Notes under the pieces: generated by a model
Told to the model about the DNA's origin: nothing
What the model saw: only the letters and a program-made list of their open reading frames with translations
The model's database searches: none
From: Chloroflexota bacterium
Lineage (GTDB): Bacteria; Chloroflexota; UBA6077
Reading direction: 5' to 3'
NCBI GenBank assembly: GCA_021786215.1
Contig: JAJYNT010000192.1
Location: 1 to 10,106 of the forward strand
DNA length: 10,106 nucleotides
Program-made: the position numbers and the translations under genes
Part shown: positions 1 through 5,222 of the stretch, one piece after another
Position numbering within the stretch: the stretch's first letter is position 1
How the letters are laid out: each line of letters begins with the position of its first letter

Positions 1-74
1 ATCCCGGTCCGGTAGTTGACCGGCCAGAGCGGCACGTTGAGGTTTCGCGCCTTGGCCCTCTCTGTTTGTATCAA
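1..74 (-). CDS. 5' end of an unidentified gene, truncated by window edge
   Basis: The minus strand shows an AAGGAG ribosome site (83-88) 8 nt before a TTG codon (72-74), followed by 24 uninterrupted codons to the edge. The peptide begins (M)IQTERAKARNLNVPLWPV and continues NYRTG. No ATG or GTG lies in this frame just upstream, so TTG is the best start. The N-terminus is polar with no signal peptide visible. I do not recognise the family. It follows sdhB on the same strand after about 480 bp, and the short run NYRTG followed by Met or Ile could precede the first helix of a succinate dehydrogenase cytochrome b subunit, but that is a guess from position and a handful of residues. Confidence 0.45.
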   Translation of the reverse strand, partial: MIQTERAKARNLNVPLWPVNYRTG

Positions 75-127
75 CTCTAGCTCTCCTTTCTCAGAATCCG
101 ACAGCCACGAAGGAAGGGTGCCTGCGG

Positions 128-156
128 GGTCTCCTCCCCGCCAGGGGGTGGGGACC
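128..156 (-). other. Imperfect GC-rich hairpin in the leader of the left-edge gene
   Basis: Arm 128-139 (GGTCTCCTCCCC) pairs with 145-156 (GGGGTGGGGACC) with one G-U wobble and one mismatch, leaving a 5-nt loop. It sits about 40 nt upstream of the ribosome site of the minus-strand edge gene. It could be a leader structure or part of a dispersed repeat. No U-tract follows, so it is not an obvious terminator. Confidence 0.25.
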
Positions 157-507
157 GACCGGCTTGAGAATCGGAGTCGCCGCGCATGACGAGATAAGAG
201 GCAGGATCACGGCTCTCATGGGAAGCGCGAGAATCCCGCCTCGAAGAGCAAGGGGAAAGGATTGTCGGCAGGGCGGAAAGAATAGGAACACGCACTAGCG
301 CTGCCGTCCCTACATCGGGTGGATCGGACCGTCGGCCGACAGCCCGCTCGTCGGGCGCCATCGCCCGCCACCGGTTAGGCCGCCAGAGACATCAGAAGAC
401 CGCGCTCACGCGGCTCGCTGGGACGGCACCAATATAGCAGCAAGGCAGGCGCGCGTCCAGTTTGCAGCCGATAACCCCCTCCTCATCCCAGGGGAAGGAG
501 TCGATTT

Positions 508-531
508 CCCTTCCCACCTCGTTGGGAAGGG
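508..531 (-). terminator. Hairpin after sdhB, weak terminator candidate
   Basis: A perfect 9-bp stem, CCCTTCCCA (508-516) with TGGGAAGGG (523-531), and a 6-nt loop lies 22 nt past the sdhB stop codon. On the minus strand it is followed by AAATCGAC rather than a U-tract, so intrinsic termination is doubtful. The arms resemble purine/pyrimidine-rich dispersed repeats seen between genes in some GC-rich genomes, which is the main alternative. Confidence 0.35.
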
Positions 532-553
532 GCCGGGGGAAGGGGGCCGAGCA

Positions 554-1252
554 TCACACCTGGTTCAGCAGGATCGCCCGCTTGATCTGCTCGATGGCCA
601 GGGTCACCTTGATCCCACGGGGGCAGGCTTCGGTGCAGTTGAAGACCGTGCGGCACCTCCAGACCCCCTCCCGCTGGTTCAGGATGTCCAACCGCTCCCC
701 GGCGCCCTCGTCCCGACTGTCGAAGATGAAGCGATGGGCGTTCACCAGGGCCGCGGGGCCGACGAACTGGGGATCGCCCCAGTAAGGCGGACAGGACCCG
801 GTGCAGGCCGCGCACAGGATGCACTTGGTGGTGTCGTCGAAACGCTCCCGCTGCTCGGGGCTCTGCAGCCGCTCCTTCTCGGGCGCCGCCGTATGGGTTA
901 TCAGGTAGGGCTTCATCGAGGCGTACAGCGCGAAGAAGGGATCCATATCCACCAGCAGGTCTTTGATGACCGGGAATCCCAGCAGCGGCTCGATGGTGAT
1001 GGGCGGCTTCACGTCCTTCACCAGCACCTTGCACGCCAGGCGGTTTCGCCCGTTGATCCGCATCGCATCGGACCCACAGATGCCGTGGGCGCAAGACCGC
1101 CGGTAGGTGAGGGAGCCATCGCGATACCACTTCACGTAGTTCATGGCGTCCAGCAGCCGATCGGTGGGCTCCACCTCGGCGTCGTACTCCACGAAGTGGG
1201 ACTCGGGATCCTTCTCGGGGTCGTAGCGCAGGATCTTCAGGACGACGTGCAT
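554..1252 (-). CDS. sdhB: Succinate dehydrogenase/fumarate reductase iron-sulfur subunit (canonical)
   Basis: A 232-residue protein with the full SdhB ligand set. It passes electrons from the SdhA flavin to the quinone site through three clusters. The N-terminal ferredoxin domain has C54, C59, D62 and C74 around CAHGICGSDA; Asp as the third-position ligand is as in E. coli SdhB. The C-terminal domain has CILCAACTGSCP (C144, C147, C150, C154) and CRTVFNCTEACP (C200, C206, C210). By E. coli numbering logic C144/147/150/210 bind [4Fe-4S] and C154/200/206 bind [3Fe-4S]. Length is normal. The ATG is set by a GGGAGGT site (1259-1265) 6 nt upstream. No flavoprotein gene is adjacent: directly upstream is an interrupted palindrome, and before the IS arrived the neighbour was the channel gene about 40 bp away. 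Transcription after the insertion may depend on IS readthrough or a new promoter. Function is confident; which flavoprotein it partners is not. Confidence 0.95.
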   Translation of the reverse strand: MHVVLKILRYDPEKDPESHFVEYDAEVEPTDRLLDAMNYVKWYRDGSLTYRRSCAHGICGSDAMRINGRNRLACKVLVKDVKPPITIEPLLGFPVIKDLLVDMDPFFALYASMKPYLITHTAAPEKERLQSPEQRERFDDTTKCILCAACTGSCPPYWGDPQFVGPAALVNAHRFIFDSRDEGAGERLDILNQREGVWRCRTVFNCTEACPRGIKVTLAIEQIKRAILLNQV

Positions 1253-1258
1253 CTATCG

Positions 1259-1265
1259 ACCTCCC
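1259..1265 (-). promoter_or_regulatory. Shine-Dalgarno site of sdhB
   Basis: Minus-strand GGGAGGT ends 6 nt before the sdhB ATG. It begins only 2 nt past the end of the palindrome arm (1267), so in the uninterrupted state a strong hairpin would have ended almost on the ribosome site. Confidence 0.75.
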
Positions 1266-1266
1266 T

Positions 1267-1284
1267 AGGTAGGGGCGACGCATG
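1267..1284. repeat. Left half of a 32-bp palindrome, including CATG duplication
   Basis: The sequence AGGTAGGGGCGACG followed by CATG (1281-1284) mirrors 3021-3038. Removing the IS and one CATG joins the halves into a perfect 32-bp palindrome with a CATG centre. The complementary half lies at the far side of the IS. Confidence 0.85.
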
Positions 1285-1299
1285 GAGCCTGTCCCAGTA
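1285..1299. repeat. IS left terminal inverted repeat
   Basis: GAGCCTGTCCCAGTA matches the right end read in reverse complement (GAGCCTGTCTCATTA) at 13 of 15 positions, with the first 9 identical. Confidence 0.75.
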
Positions 1300-1366
1300 C
1301 GGCTCTCCTGTTTCGCAGTTGGAGGGGTACGGGACAGTTGATGAGCCCACTTGTTGGCTCACTATC

Positions 1367-1420
1367 CACCGCCGGGGCGGAAACGTCCCGGCGGTGCCCC
1401 TTTTTCGCCCCTTTTTCGAC
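1367..1420 (+). terminator. Intrinsic terminator inside the IS, facing the transposase antisense
   Basis: A 13-bp GC-rich stem (1367-1379 with 1384-1396, one G-U pair) is capped by a GAAA tetraloop (1380-1383) and followed on the plus strand by CCCCTTTTTCG and a second CCCCTTTTTCG. The T-runs lie on the plus-strand 3' side only, so it should stop transcription entering the IS from the sdhB side and running antisense to the transposase. It is not oriented to end the transposase message. Insulation against incoming transcription is a known property of several IS elements; applying it here is inference. Confidence 0.65.
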
Positions 1421-1444
1421 CCTCTCTGGGTAGTTCCGGTCCTA

Positions 1445-2914
1445 TCAGGACGAGGTCGCTCCCACGAGCAGCCCTCGGTCAATCGTTGTCCGCCGCCATA
1501 CGCGGAACAGTGTCTTCAGGTTGAAGGCAGTTGCTAGAAGGAGCCACTCGGCGCGGACATTGGCCAGCCCCCTCAGCAGGAAGCGTCTAGCCCCATGCAA
1601 CTCCTTCAGTATCCCAAAGGTCGGCTCAACCAACTCCTTCCGCCGACTGTAGATGATCTTGGAGTCTTGTCGAGCCATCAAGTCACGGTGCTCCCGTAGT
1701 ATCCCCTCATAGAGGCTCACCTCAATGTCTCGACCTCGACCATGCCTCCCCTTGGTGCACTGACCGAAGGCTGGACAGGCCCTGCATAGCGACCCCTTAC
1801 AACGATAGATCCTGGCTTCTGGCCGACCCTTGCGCCGTTTGATGCCAACATAGCTCAGCTTCTGCCCCTGTGGGCAACTGTAGCTGTCGTTCTCGGCATC
1901 GTACTGGAAGCGATCCTTGTGATAGGGGCTCTGTCTCGCTCGGTCTTGGGCCTCAGGCATCAGGACCGCGTACCCTTCTCCTTTGCACGCCTCCAGGTTC
2001 GGCCCTGAGTGGTAACCACCGTCCAACAGGCTCACCGTGGCCTTCCGCCCTGTCATCTCCTCCGCTTCTCGCAGCATCGGCATCGCTTGAGTGTGGTCAT
2101 CGGCTCCGTCCACCACCTCAGCAGCCGTAATTAGCAGCCCAGTCCCTTTGGCTGCACCGGTTGCCAGAGGCGATACCACCGCCTGGGCGTTGTATCCAGC
2201 CACCATCCCCTGGCGACCCTTCATCAGCCCCGCCTCGGGATCGGTTAGATTGACCTGCCTTGGCCCCTCCTCAGCTCTAAGTTGCTCCATGGCCGCTTCC
2301 ACCTGCTCCCGCAGCACCCTCGCCTGCTTCAGTTCCCTCGGTAGACGAGCCGGTACCGGATCACCCACGGTACGGTTCTGGGCTTCCAGGTCGGCAATCG
2401 CCTCATCGGTCCTTGCCAGCAGCTTCTTCAGTCCAGCCTCATCGAGGGTTCGTTCCTTGGCCGCATTCCCAGCAATCTTGCTCCCATCTAACGCTTGCAC
2501 CGCCAGATCTACCAGACCAAGCCGCACCGCTGTCTTGACCGTTCGCTTGAGCAATCCCTTCATCTGCCCCCTATGGCCCTCGTAGAAGCGCCACAGGGTG
2601 TTGTGGTCCGGCCGCTGCATGCCTGTCAGCCACAGGTAGGGCAGTTGATCCCGACAGGCTGTCTCCAGCTTGCGGCAAGAGCGCACCCCACTGACGAACC
2701 CGTATACCCACACACTCAACAGACACCTGGGATCGTAGGCCGGGGCTCCCAATGGATCCCCCCCCACCTCGACCCCCAACTCAGCCCAGGCATGCAGATC
2801 CAGGGAATCCACAAATGCGGCCACGAACCGAGCCGGGTGATCGTCAGGAACCATCTCATCCAGACTCGGGGGCAACAACCAGGACTGCTCACGGGAAAAG
2901 GGGCGGAGTGGCAT
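1445..2914 (-). CDS. IS1182-family DDE transposase
   Basis: A 489-residue transposase that cuts and joins the ends of its IS. The N-terminal region (PFSREQSWLLPPSLDEMVP, then HPARFVAAFVDSLDL) is typical of the IS1182 group. The RNase H-like catalytic triad can be read as D in ALDGSKIAGNA (about residue 143), D in LLDGGYHSGPN (about 298) and E in RKELVEPTFG (about 430), the last within the family YxxRxxxVEpxFGxLK block. A cysteine cluster (YSCPQGQK, then YRCKGSLCRACPAFGQC) lies between the second D and the E. The start is the ATG at 2912-2914 because GAGGAGGT (2920-2927) precedes it by 5 nt; an ATG 15 nt further up would lie over that site. No frameshift or stop is seen, so it may be active. 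A charged helical insertion (about residues 165-215) separates the first two catalytic positions. Confidence 0.93.
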   Translation of the reverse strand: MPLRPFSREQSWLLPPSLDEMVPDDHPARFVAAFVDSLDLHAWAELGVEVGGDPLGAPAYDPRCLLSVWVYGFVSGVRSCRKLETACRDQLPYLWLTGMQRPDHNTLWRFYEGHRGQMKGLLKRTVKTAVRLGLVDLAVQALDGSKIAGNAAKERTLDEAGLKKLLARTDEAIADLEAQNRTVGDPVPARLPRELKQARVLREQVEAAMEQLRAEEGPRQVNLTDPEAGLMKGRQGMVAGYNAQAVVSPLATGAAKGTGLLITAAEVVDGADDHTQAMPMLREAEEMTGRKATVSLLDGGYHSGPNLEACKGEGYAVLMPEAQDRARQSPYHKDRFQYDAENDSYSCPQGQKLSYVGIKRRKGRPEARIYRCKGSLCRACPAFGQCTKGRHGRGRDIEVSLYEGILREHRDLMARQDSKIIYSRRKELVEPTFGILKELHGARRFLLRGLANVRAEWLLLATAFNLKTLFRVWRRTTIDRGLLVGATSS

Positions 2915-2919
2915 AAGGC

Positions 2920-2927
2920 ACCTCCTC
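2920..2927 (-). promoter_or_regulatory. Ribosome site that fixes the transposase start
   Basis: Minus-strand GAGGAGGT stands 5 nt before the ATG at 2914. It decides against the upstream in-frame ATG at 2929. Confidence 0.65.
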
Positions 2928-3005
2928 ATGCTTACTTCGCCCCAGCTTAATCCTTCCCCAACCCCAAGGGAATCCCTTCCTACTTACCTGTTCCTGAAGC
3001 CTGAC

Positions 3006-3020
3006 TAATGAGACAGGCTC
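3006..3020. repeat. IS right terminal inverted repeat
   Basis: Read on the minus strand this is GAGCCTGTCTCATTA, the imperfect partner of 1285-1299. The transposase promoter should lie in the roughly 90 bp between this end and the transposase start; I see no clear hexamer pair. Confidence 0.75.
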
Positions 3021-3038
3021 CATGCGTCGCCCCTACCT
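3021..3038. repeat. Right half of the 32-bp palindrome, including CATG duplication
   Basis: CATG (3021-3024) followed by CGTCGCCCCTACCT mirrors 1267-1284. The last codon (Arg) and TAG stop of the channel gene fall inside this arm, so the palindrome itself supplies the end of that reading frame. Confidence 0.85.
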
Positions 3039-4061
3039 GTTTCCCTCCAGCTGCTCCAGCTGGCGCAGCTGGGCTTGGGTCCCCAGCACCACCAGCTCGT
3101 CTCCAGCCTGGAGCATGGTCTCGCCGCTAGGTGTGGTCACCATGGTGGCGTCCTTCCTCTGGATGGCCAGGATGAAGGCCCCCGTTCGGGTTCTCACGTG
3201 CATCTCTCCTATGGTCATGTTGGCCAGTGGAGAGCCCTCGGGCACGGTCAGCTCCTCCAGCAGCAGCTCCATCTGCTCGCTGTGCATGACCGTGTCGAGA
3301 AAGTCGGCCACGAGGGGGCGCATCAGCAGGGTTGCCATGCGGCGGCCGGCGGTGGCGTAGGGTGTCAGGACTCGGTTGGCTCCCACCCGCCGCAGCTTGG
3401 ACTCGGCGTCCTCGGAGGTGGCCCTGGCGACGATGAAGATGTCGGGCCGCAGCACGCGCGCCGAGAGCACCACGTAGAGGTTCTTCTCGTCGGTGTCCAG
3501 GGCGGCGACCAGCCCTCGCGCCCGGTCGATGCCGGCGGCCTTCAGGGTCTCGTCCTCTGTTGCGTCGCCGAGGAGACAGGGGTGCCCCACGGCCTCGCAG
3601 TCCCGCAGAACCTCCGGGTCGGCCTCGACCACGACGAATCGAGCTCGCTCTCGCGCCAACTCCTGGCCGATGAAGTGGCCCACCCTGCCGAACCCACAGA
3701 GGATGTAATGGTTTCTCAGCTCGGCTATCCTCTCGTTCATGCGTCTCCTCCGAACGATCCCCGGGAATTGAACCTCAACCACATAGGCCACGACCGCCGT
3801 GGCGGTGTACAGCATGCCCCCTACGCCTACCACGATGAGGAGTATGGTGAAGATCTCGCCCGGCGTGGAGAGGTCGTGCACCTCCTTGTAGCCCACGGTG
3901 CTGAGGGTAGTGACGGTCATGAAGAGGGCGTCCAGGAAGTTCCAGCCCTCGATGGCCACGTAGCCGATGACGCCGATGGCCACCAGCACGATCAGCAGTG
4001 CGATGGCCCAGCGGAGTCGAGATTCGATGAGGCGTTGAGCGGGGGGGACTTGATTGTTCAT
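3033..4061 (-). CDS. Two-TM potassium channel with C-terminal RCK (TrkA-N/TrkA-C) domains
   Basis: A 342-residue inner-membrane ion channel subunit. TM1 spans about residues 17-38, a pore loop about 40-61, TM2 about 69-95, then a basic RRRRM stretch and an RCK-N Rossmann domain with GFGRVG (123-128), acidic VVVEADPE and GDATEDETLKAAGI, and an RCK-C domain from about 265 to the end. Such proteins form tetramers gated by nucleotides or ions bound to the RCK ring. The filter reads TLSTVGYKEV: the usual fifth filter residue Gly is Lys, which may alter conductance. The ATG is chosen by frame; no good ribosome site precedes it, so translation may be weak or leaderless. The C-terminus ends inside a palindrome arm, but the RCK-C domain looks complete. 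The gene probably formed a unit with sdhB before the IS arrived, perhaps by chance. Confidence 0.88.
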   Translation of the reverse strand: MNNQVPPAQRLIESRLRWAIALLIVLVAIGVIGYVAIEGWNFLDALFMTVTTLSTVGYKEVHDLSTPGEIFTILLIVVGVGGMLYTATAVVAYVVEVQFPGIVRRRRMNERIAELRNHYILCGFGRVGHFIGQELARERARFVVVEADPEVLRDCEAVGHPCLLGDATEDETLKAAGIDRARGLVAALDTDEKNLYVVLSARVLRPDIFIVARATSEDAESKLRRVGANRVLTPYATAGRRMATLLMRPLVADFLDTVMHSEQMELLLEELTVPEGSPLANMTIGEMHVRTRTGAFILAIQRKDATMVTTPSGETMLQAGDELVVLGTQAQLRQLEQLEGNR

Positions 4062-4207
4062 GACGATGCATAGTCTACCCTATTCGCGGGATGGATACAG
4101 CATCCGATGTGGGACGTGATGCATCAACAGAACATGTCGGCGAAGGGGCAACAGTTCGGACTTGGGGGGAAGTCAGGAGGGAGAGGCAGGCAGCGAAGGG
4201 TAGGGGA

Positions 4208-4237
4208 TTGACAACCACTCGGCAGCCTGGCTACGGT
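4208..4237 (+). promoter_or_regulatory. Candidate sigma-70-type promoter for the SDR gene
   Basis: A perfect TTGACA (4208-4213) is followed after 18 nt by TACGGT (4232-4237), which keeps T1, A2 and T6 of the -10 consensus. A start near 4244 would give a leader of about 100 nt that includes the 30-bp palindrome. The -10 is weak. Confidence 0.35.
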
Positions 4238-4272
4238 GGACCGGCGCGGGACGGCTCTCGACCGTCATGCAG

Positions 4273-4302
4273 TGTAGAGACGCGACATGTCGCGTCTCTA
4301 CA
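4273..4302. repeat. Perfect 30-bp palindrome with CATG centre
   Basis: Each arm is TGTAGAGACGCGACA read inward and the two arms meet at CATG. All 15 base pairs match. The arm resembles that of the IS-interrupted palindrome (TAGGGGCGACGCATG), sharing 10 of 15 positions and the CATG centre. From memory, TGTAGAGACG-type palindromes are dispersed in many copies in cyanobacterial and Chloroflexota genomes. In RNA it would form a strong hairpin in the SDR leader, about 30 nt before the ribosome site. It could alternatively be a dyad operator. Confidence 0.9.
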
Positions 4303-4344
4303 GGATGACATAACCAGGACCGAACAGGGGTAGAGGAGGGTTCG

Positions 4345-5136
4345 ATGGAGCTAGGACTCAAGGATAGGGTGGCGATAGTCGCGGCGGCCAGCAAGGGGCT
4401 GGGAAAGGCCGTGGCCTTCGGGCTGGCACGGGAGGGCGCCAGGCTCGCCCTGTGCGCTCGGGGCGAAGAGACGCTGAACGCCACGGCCGAGGAGATCCGC
4501 CGCGAGACGGGCGCCGAGGTGCTGGCCATCGTGGCGGACGTCACGAAGCCCGAGGAGGTGAAGCGGCTGGTGGAGGAGACGATCCGCAGATTCGGGCGGA
4601 TCGACGTTCTGGTGAACAACGCCGGAGGGCCGCCGGGCACCACCTTCCTGCAGTCTTCACCCGAGCAGTTTCAGCAGGCCATCGACTTGAACCTGATGAG
4701 CACCATCCGGCTGTGCAAGGAGGTGGTTCCCTACATGCTTCGGGAGCACTGGGGGAGGATCGTCAACATCGTCTCCCTGTCGGCCAAACAGCCGTTGCCG
4801 GGGTTGATCCTGAGCAACACCGCGAGGCCGGGGGTGCTGGGGCTGACGAAGACCATGTCCAACGAGCTGGCGAAGGAGGGGATCCTGATCAACAGCGTCT
4901 GCCCCGGCTACACCCTCACCGACCGTGTGGCCGAGATAAACGCGGCCAACGCCTTGCGGAAGGGGATAACGGCGGAGGAGGAGATGAAGGGCGTCGCCGA
5001 CAGGATCCCCATGGGCAGGCTGGGGCGGCCGGAGGAGCTGGCCAACGTGGTGGTGTTTCTGGCCTCGGAGAGGGCGAGCTACGTGACCGGCGCCGCCGTC
5101 CAGGTGGACGGCGGACAGTACGCGGCGCTGTCCTGA
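4345..5136 (+). CDS. SDR-fold protein, FabG-like, with altered catalytic motif
   Basis: A 263-residue cytosolic short-chain dehydrogenase/reductase-fold protein. The nucleotide-binding region is VAIVAAASKGLGKAVAFGLA; the usual Thr of TGxxxGxG is Ala. VADV (residues 72-75) and VLVNNAGGPPG are the conserved adenine-side and NNAG motifs. The family YxxxK motif should fall in the stretch LILSNTARPGVLGLTK: counting back from GLTK, Tyr is replaced by Ser and Lys by Arg (SNTAR). The upstream Ser is present in NIVSLSAKQPLPG. The end (GAAVQVDGGQYAAL) is classical. This matches a known FabG-like SDR subgroup that lacks a perfect tetrad, so it is a family trait rather than decay. AGAGGAGGG lies 4 nt before the ATG. 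It is the only complete plus-strand gene here and convergent with the sdhB-like gene, so it is not in that operon. Substrate unknown; an acyl or keto compound is possible. Confidence 0.88.
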   Translation: MELGLKDRVAIVAAASKGLGKAVAFGLAREGARLALCARGEETLNATAEEIRRETGAEVLAIVADVTKPEEVKRLVEETIRRFGRIDVLVNNAGGPPGTTFLQSSPEQFQQAIDLNLMSTIRLCKEVVPYMLREHWGRIVNIVSLSAKQPLPGLILSNTARPGVLGLTKTMSNELAKEGILINSVCPGYTLTDRVAEINAANALRKGITAEEEMKGVADRIPMGRLGRPEELANVVVFLASERASYVTGAAVQVDGGQYAALS

Positions 5137-5154
5137 GACGGGAAGAGATCCGAC

Positions 5155-5215
5155 CACAGAGACACAGAGTACACGGAGAAGACCTCGGCGTCTCCGTGTA
5201 CTCCGTGTCTCTGTG
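5155..5215. terminator. Long inverted repeat between convergent genes, possible bidirectional terminator
   Basis: A 25-bp stem (5155-5179 with 5191-5215) has a single A-C mismatch (5166/5204) and an 11-nt loop. It lies 19 nt past the SDR stop and 7 nt past the stop of the minus-strand sdhB-like gene, the right place to end both messages. A pyrimidine-rich CTTCCTTCTACTCT follows on the plus strand; no T-tract follows on the minus strand. The arm CACAGAGACACAGAGTACAC resembles a dispersed repeat common in some bacterial genomes, so a repeat origin with a terminator role is likely. Confidence 0.65.
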
Positions 5216-5222
5216 CTTCCTT

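Larger units (their letters stand above)
75..553. other. Intergenic region without a supported gene
   Basis: About 480 bp separate the truncated left-edge gene from sdhB. Open frames exist on both strands but read as low-complexity Arg/Pro/Ser-rich peptides without domain-like patterns or ribosome sites, so I call none. The region holds an imperfect hairpin near 128-156 in the putative leader of the left-edge gene, and a perfect 9-bp hairpin at 508-531 just after the sdhB stop. I see no tRNA or other structured RNA gene. A promoter for the left-edge gene is probably here, but no convincing -35/-10 pair stands out. Confidence 0.5.
1285..3020 (-). mobile_element. Complete IS1182-like insertion sequence (1736 bp)
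   Basis: The element begins GAGCCTGTCCCAGTA and, read from the other end, GAGCCTGTCTCATTA. These imperfect terminal repeats are of the CTGTC-type ends familiar in IS1182-family elements. A 4-bp CATG occurs on both flanks (1281-1284 and 3021-3024) as target duplication. One transposase gene fills most of it and appears intact. I place the ends at the GAGCC repeats rather than at the longer outer inverted repeat because the outer part rejoins as a perfect palindrome with a CATG centre, and an independent palindrome with the same centre exists at 4273-4302. The element separates the channel gene from sdhB. The family name is from protein motifs and end sequence, not from a database match. Confidence 0.85.
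4062..4344. other. Divergent intergenic region
   Basis: The 283 bp between the minus-strand channel gene and the plus-strand SDR gene must hold promoters for both. It contains a consensus TTGACA at 4208-4213, a perfect 30-bp palindrome at 4273-4302 and the SDR ribosome site. The short open frames across it read through the palindrome and have no independent support. Confidence 0.6.

Noticed and set aside
77..361. A minus-strand 94-residue open frame
   Set aside because: Low-complexity Arg/Pro/Ser/Glu text without motifs, no ribosome site, and it ends over the ribosome region of the left-edge gene; likely non-coding repeat-like DNA.
483..1283. Long frame overlapping sdhB on the same strand
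   Set aside because: Shadow of sdhB in another frame; Arg/Gly/Pro-rich and without conserved residues.
2915..2929. Upstream ATG for the transposase
   Set aside because: The GAGGAGGT ribosome site overlaps it and is properly spaced only for the ATG at 2914.
1267..3038. Treating the 27-bp perfect inverted repeat (1267-1293 with 3012-3038) as the IS terminal repeat
   Set aside because: No direct target duplication is found outside it, while ends at GAGCCTGTC leave a CATG duplication and restore a perfect palindrome; a separate palindrome with the same centre exists nearby.
4091..4333. Small plus-strand open frame in the divergent intergenic region
   Set aside because: It reads straight through the 30-bp palindrome (VETRHVASL-type text typical of translated repeats) and has no motif.
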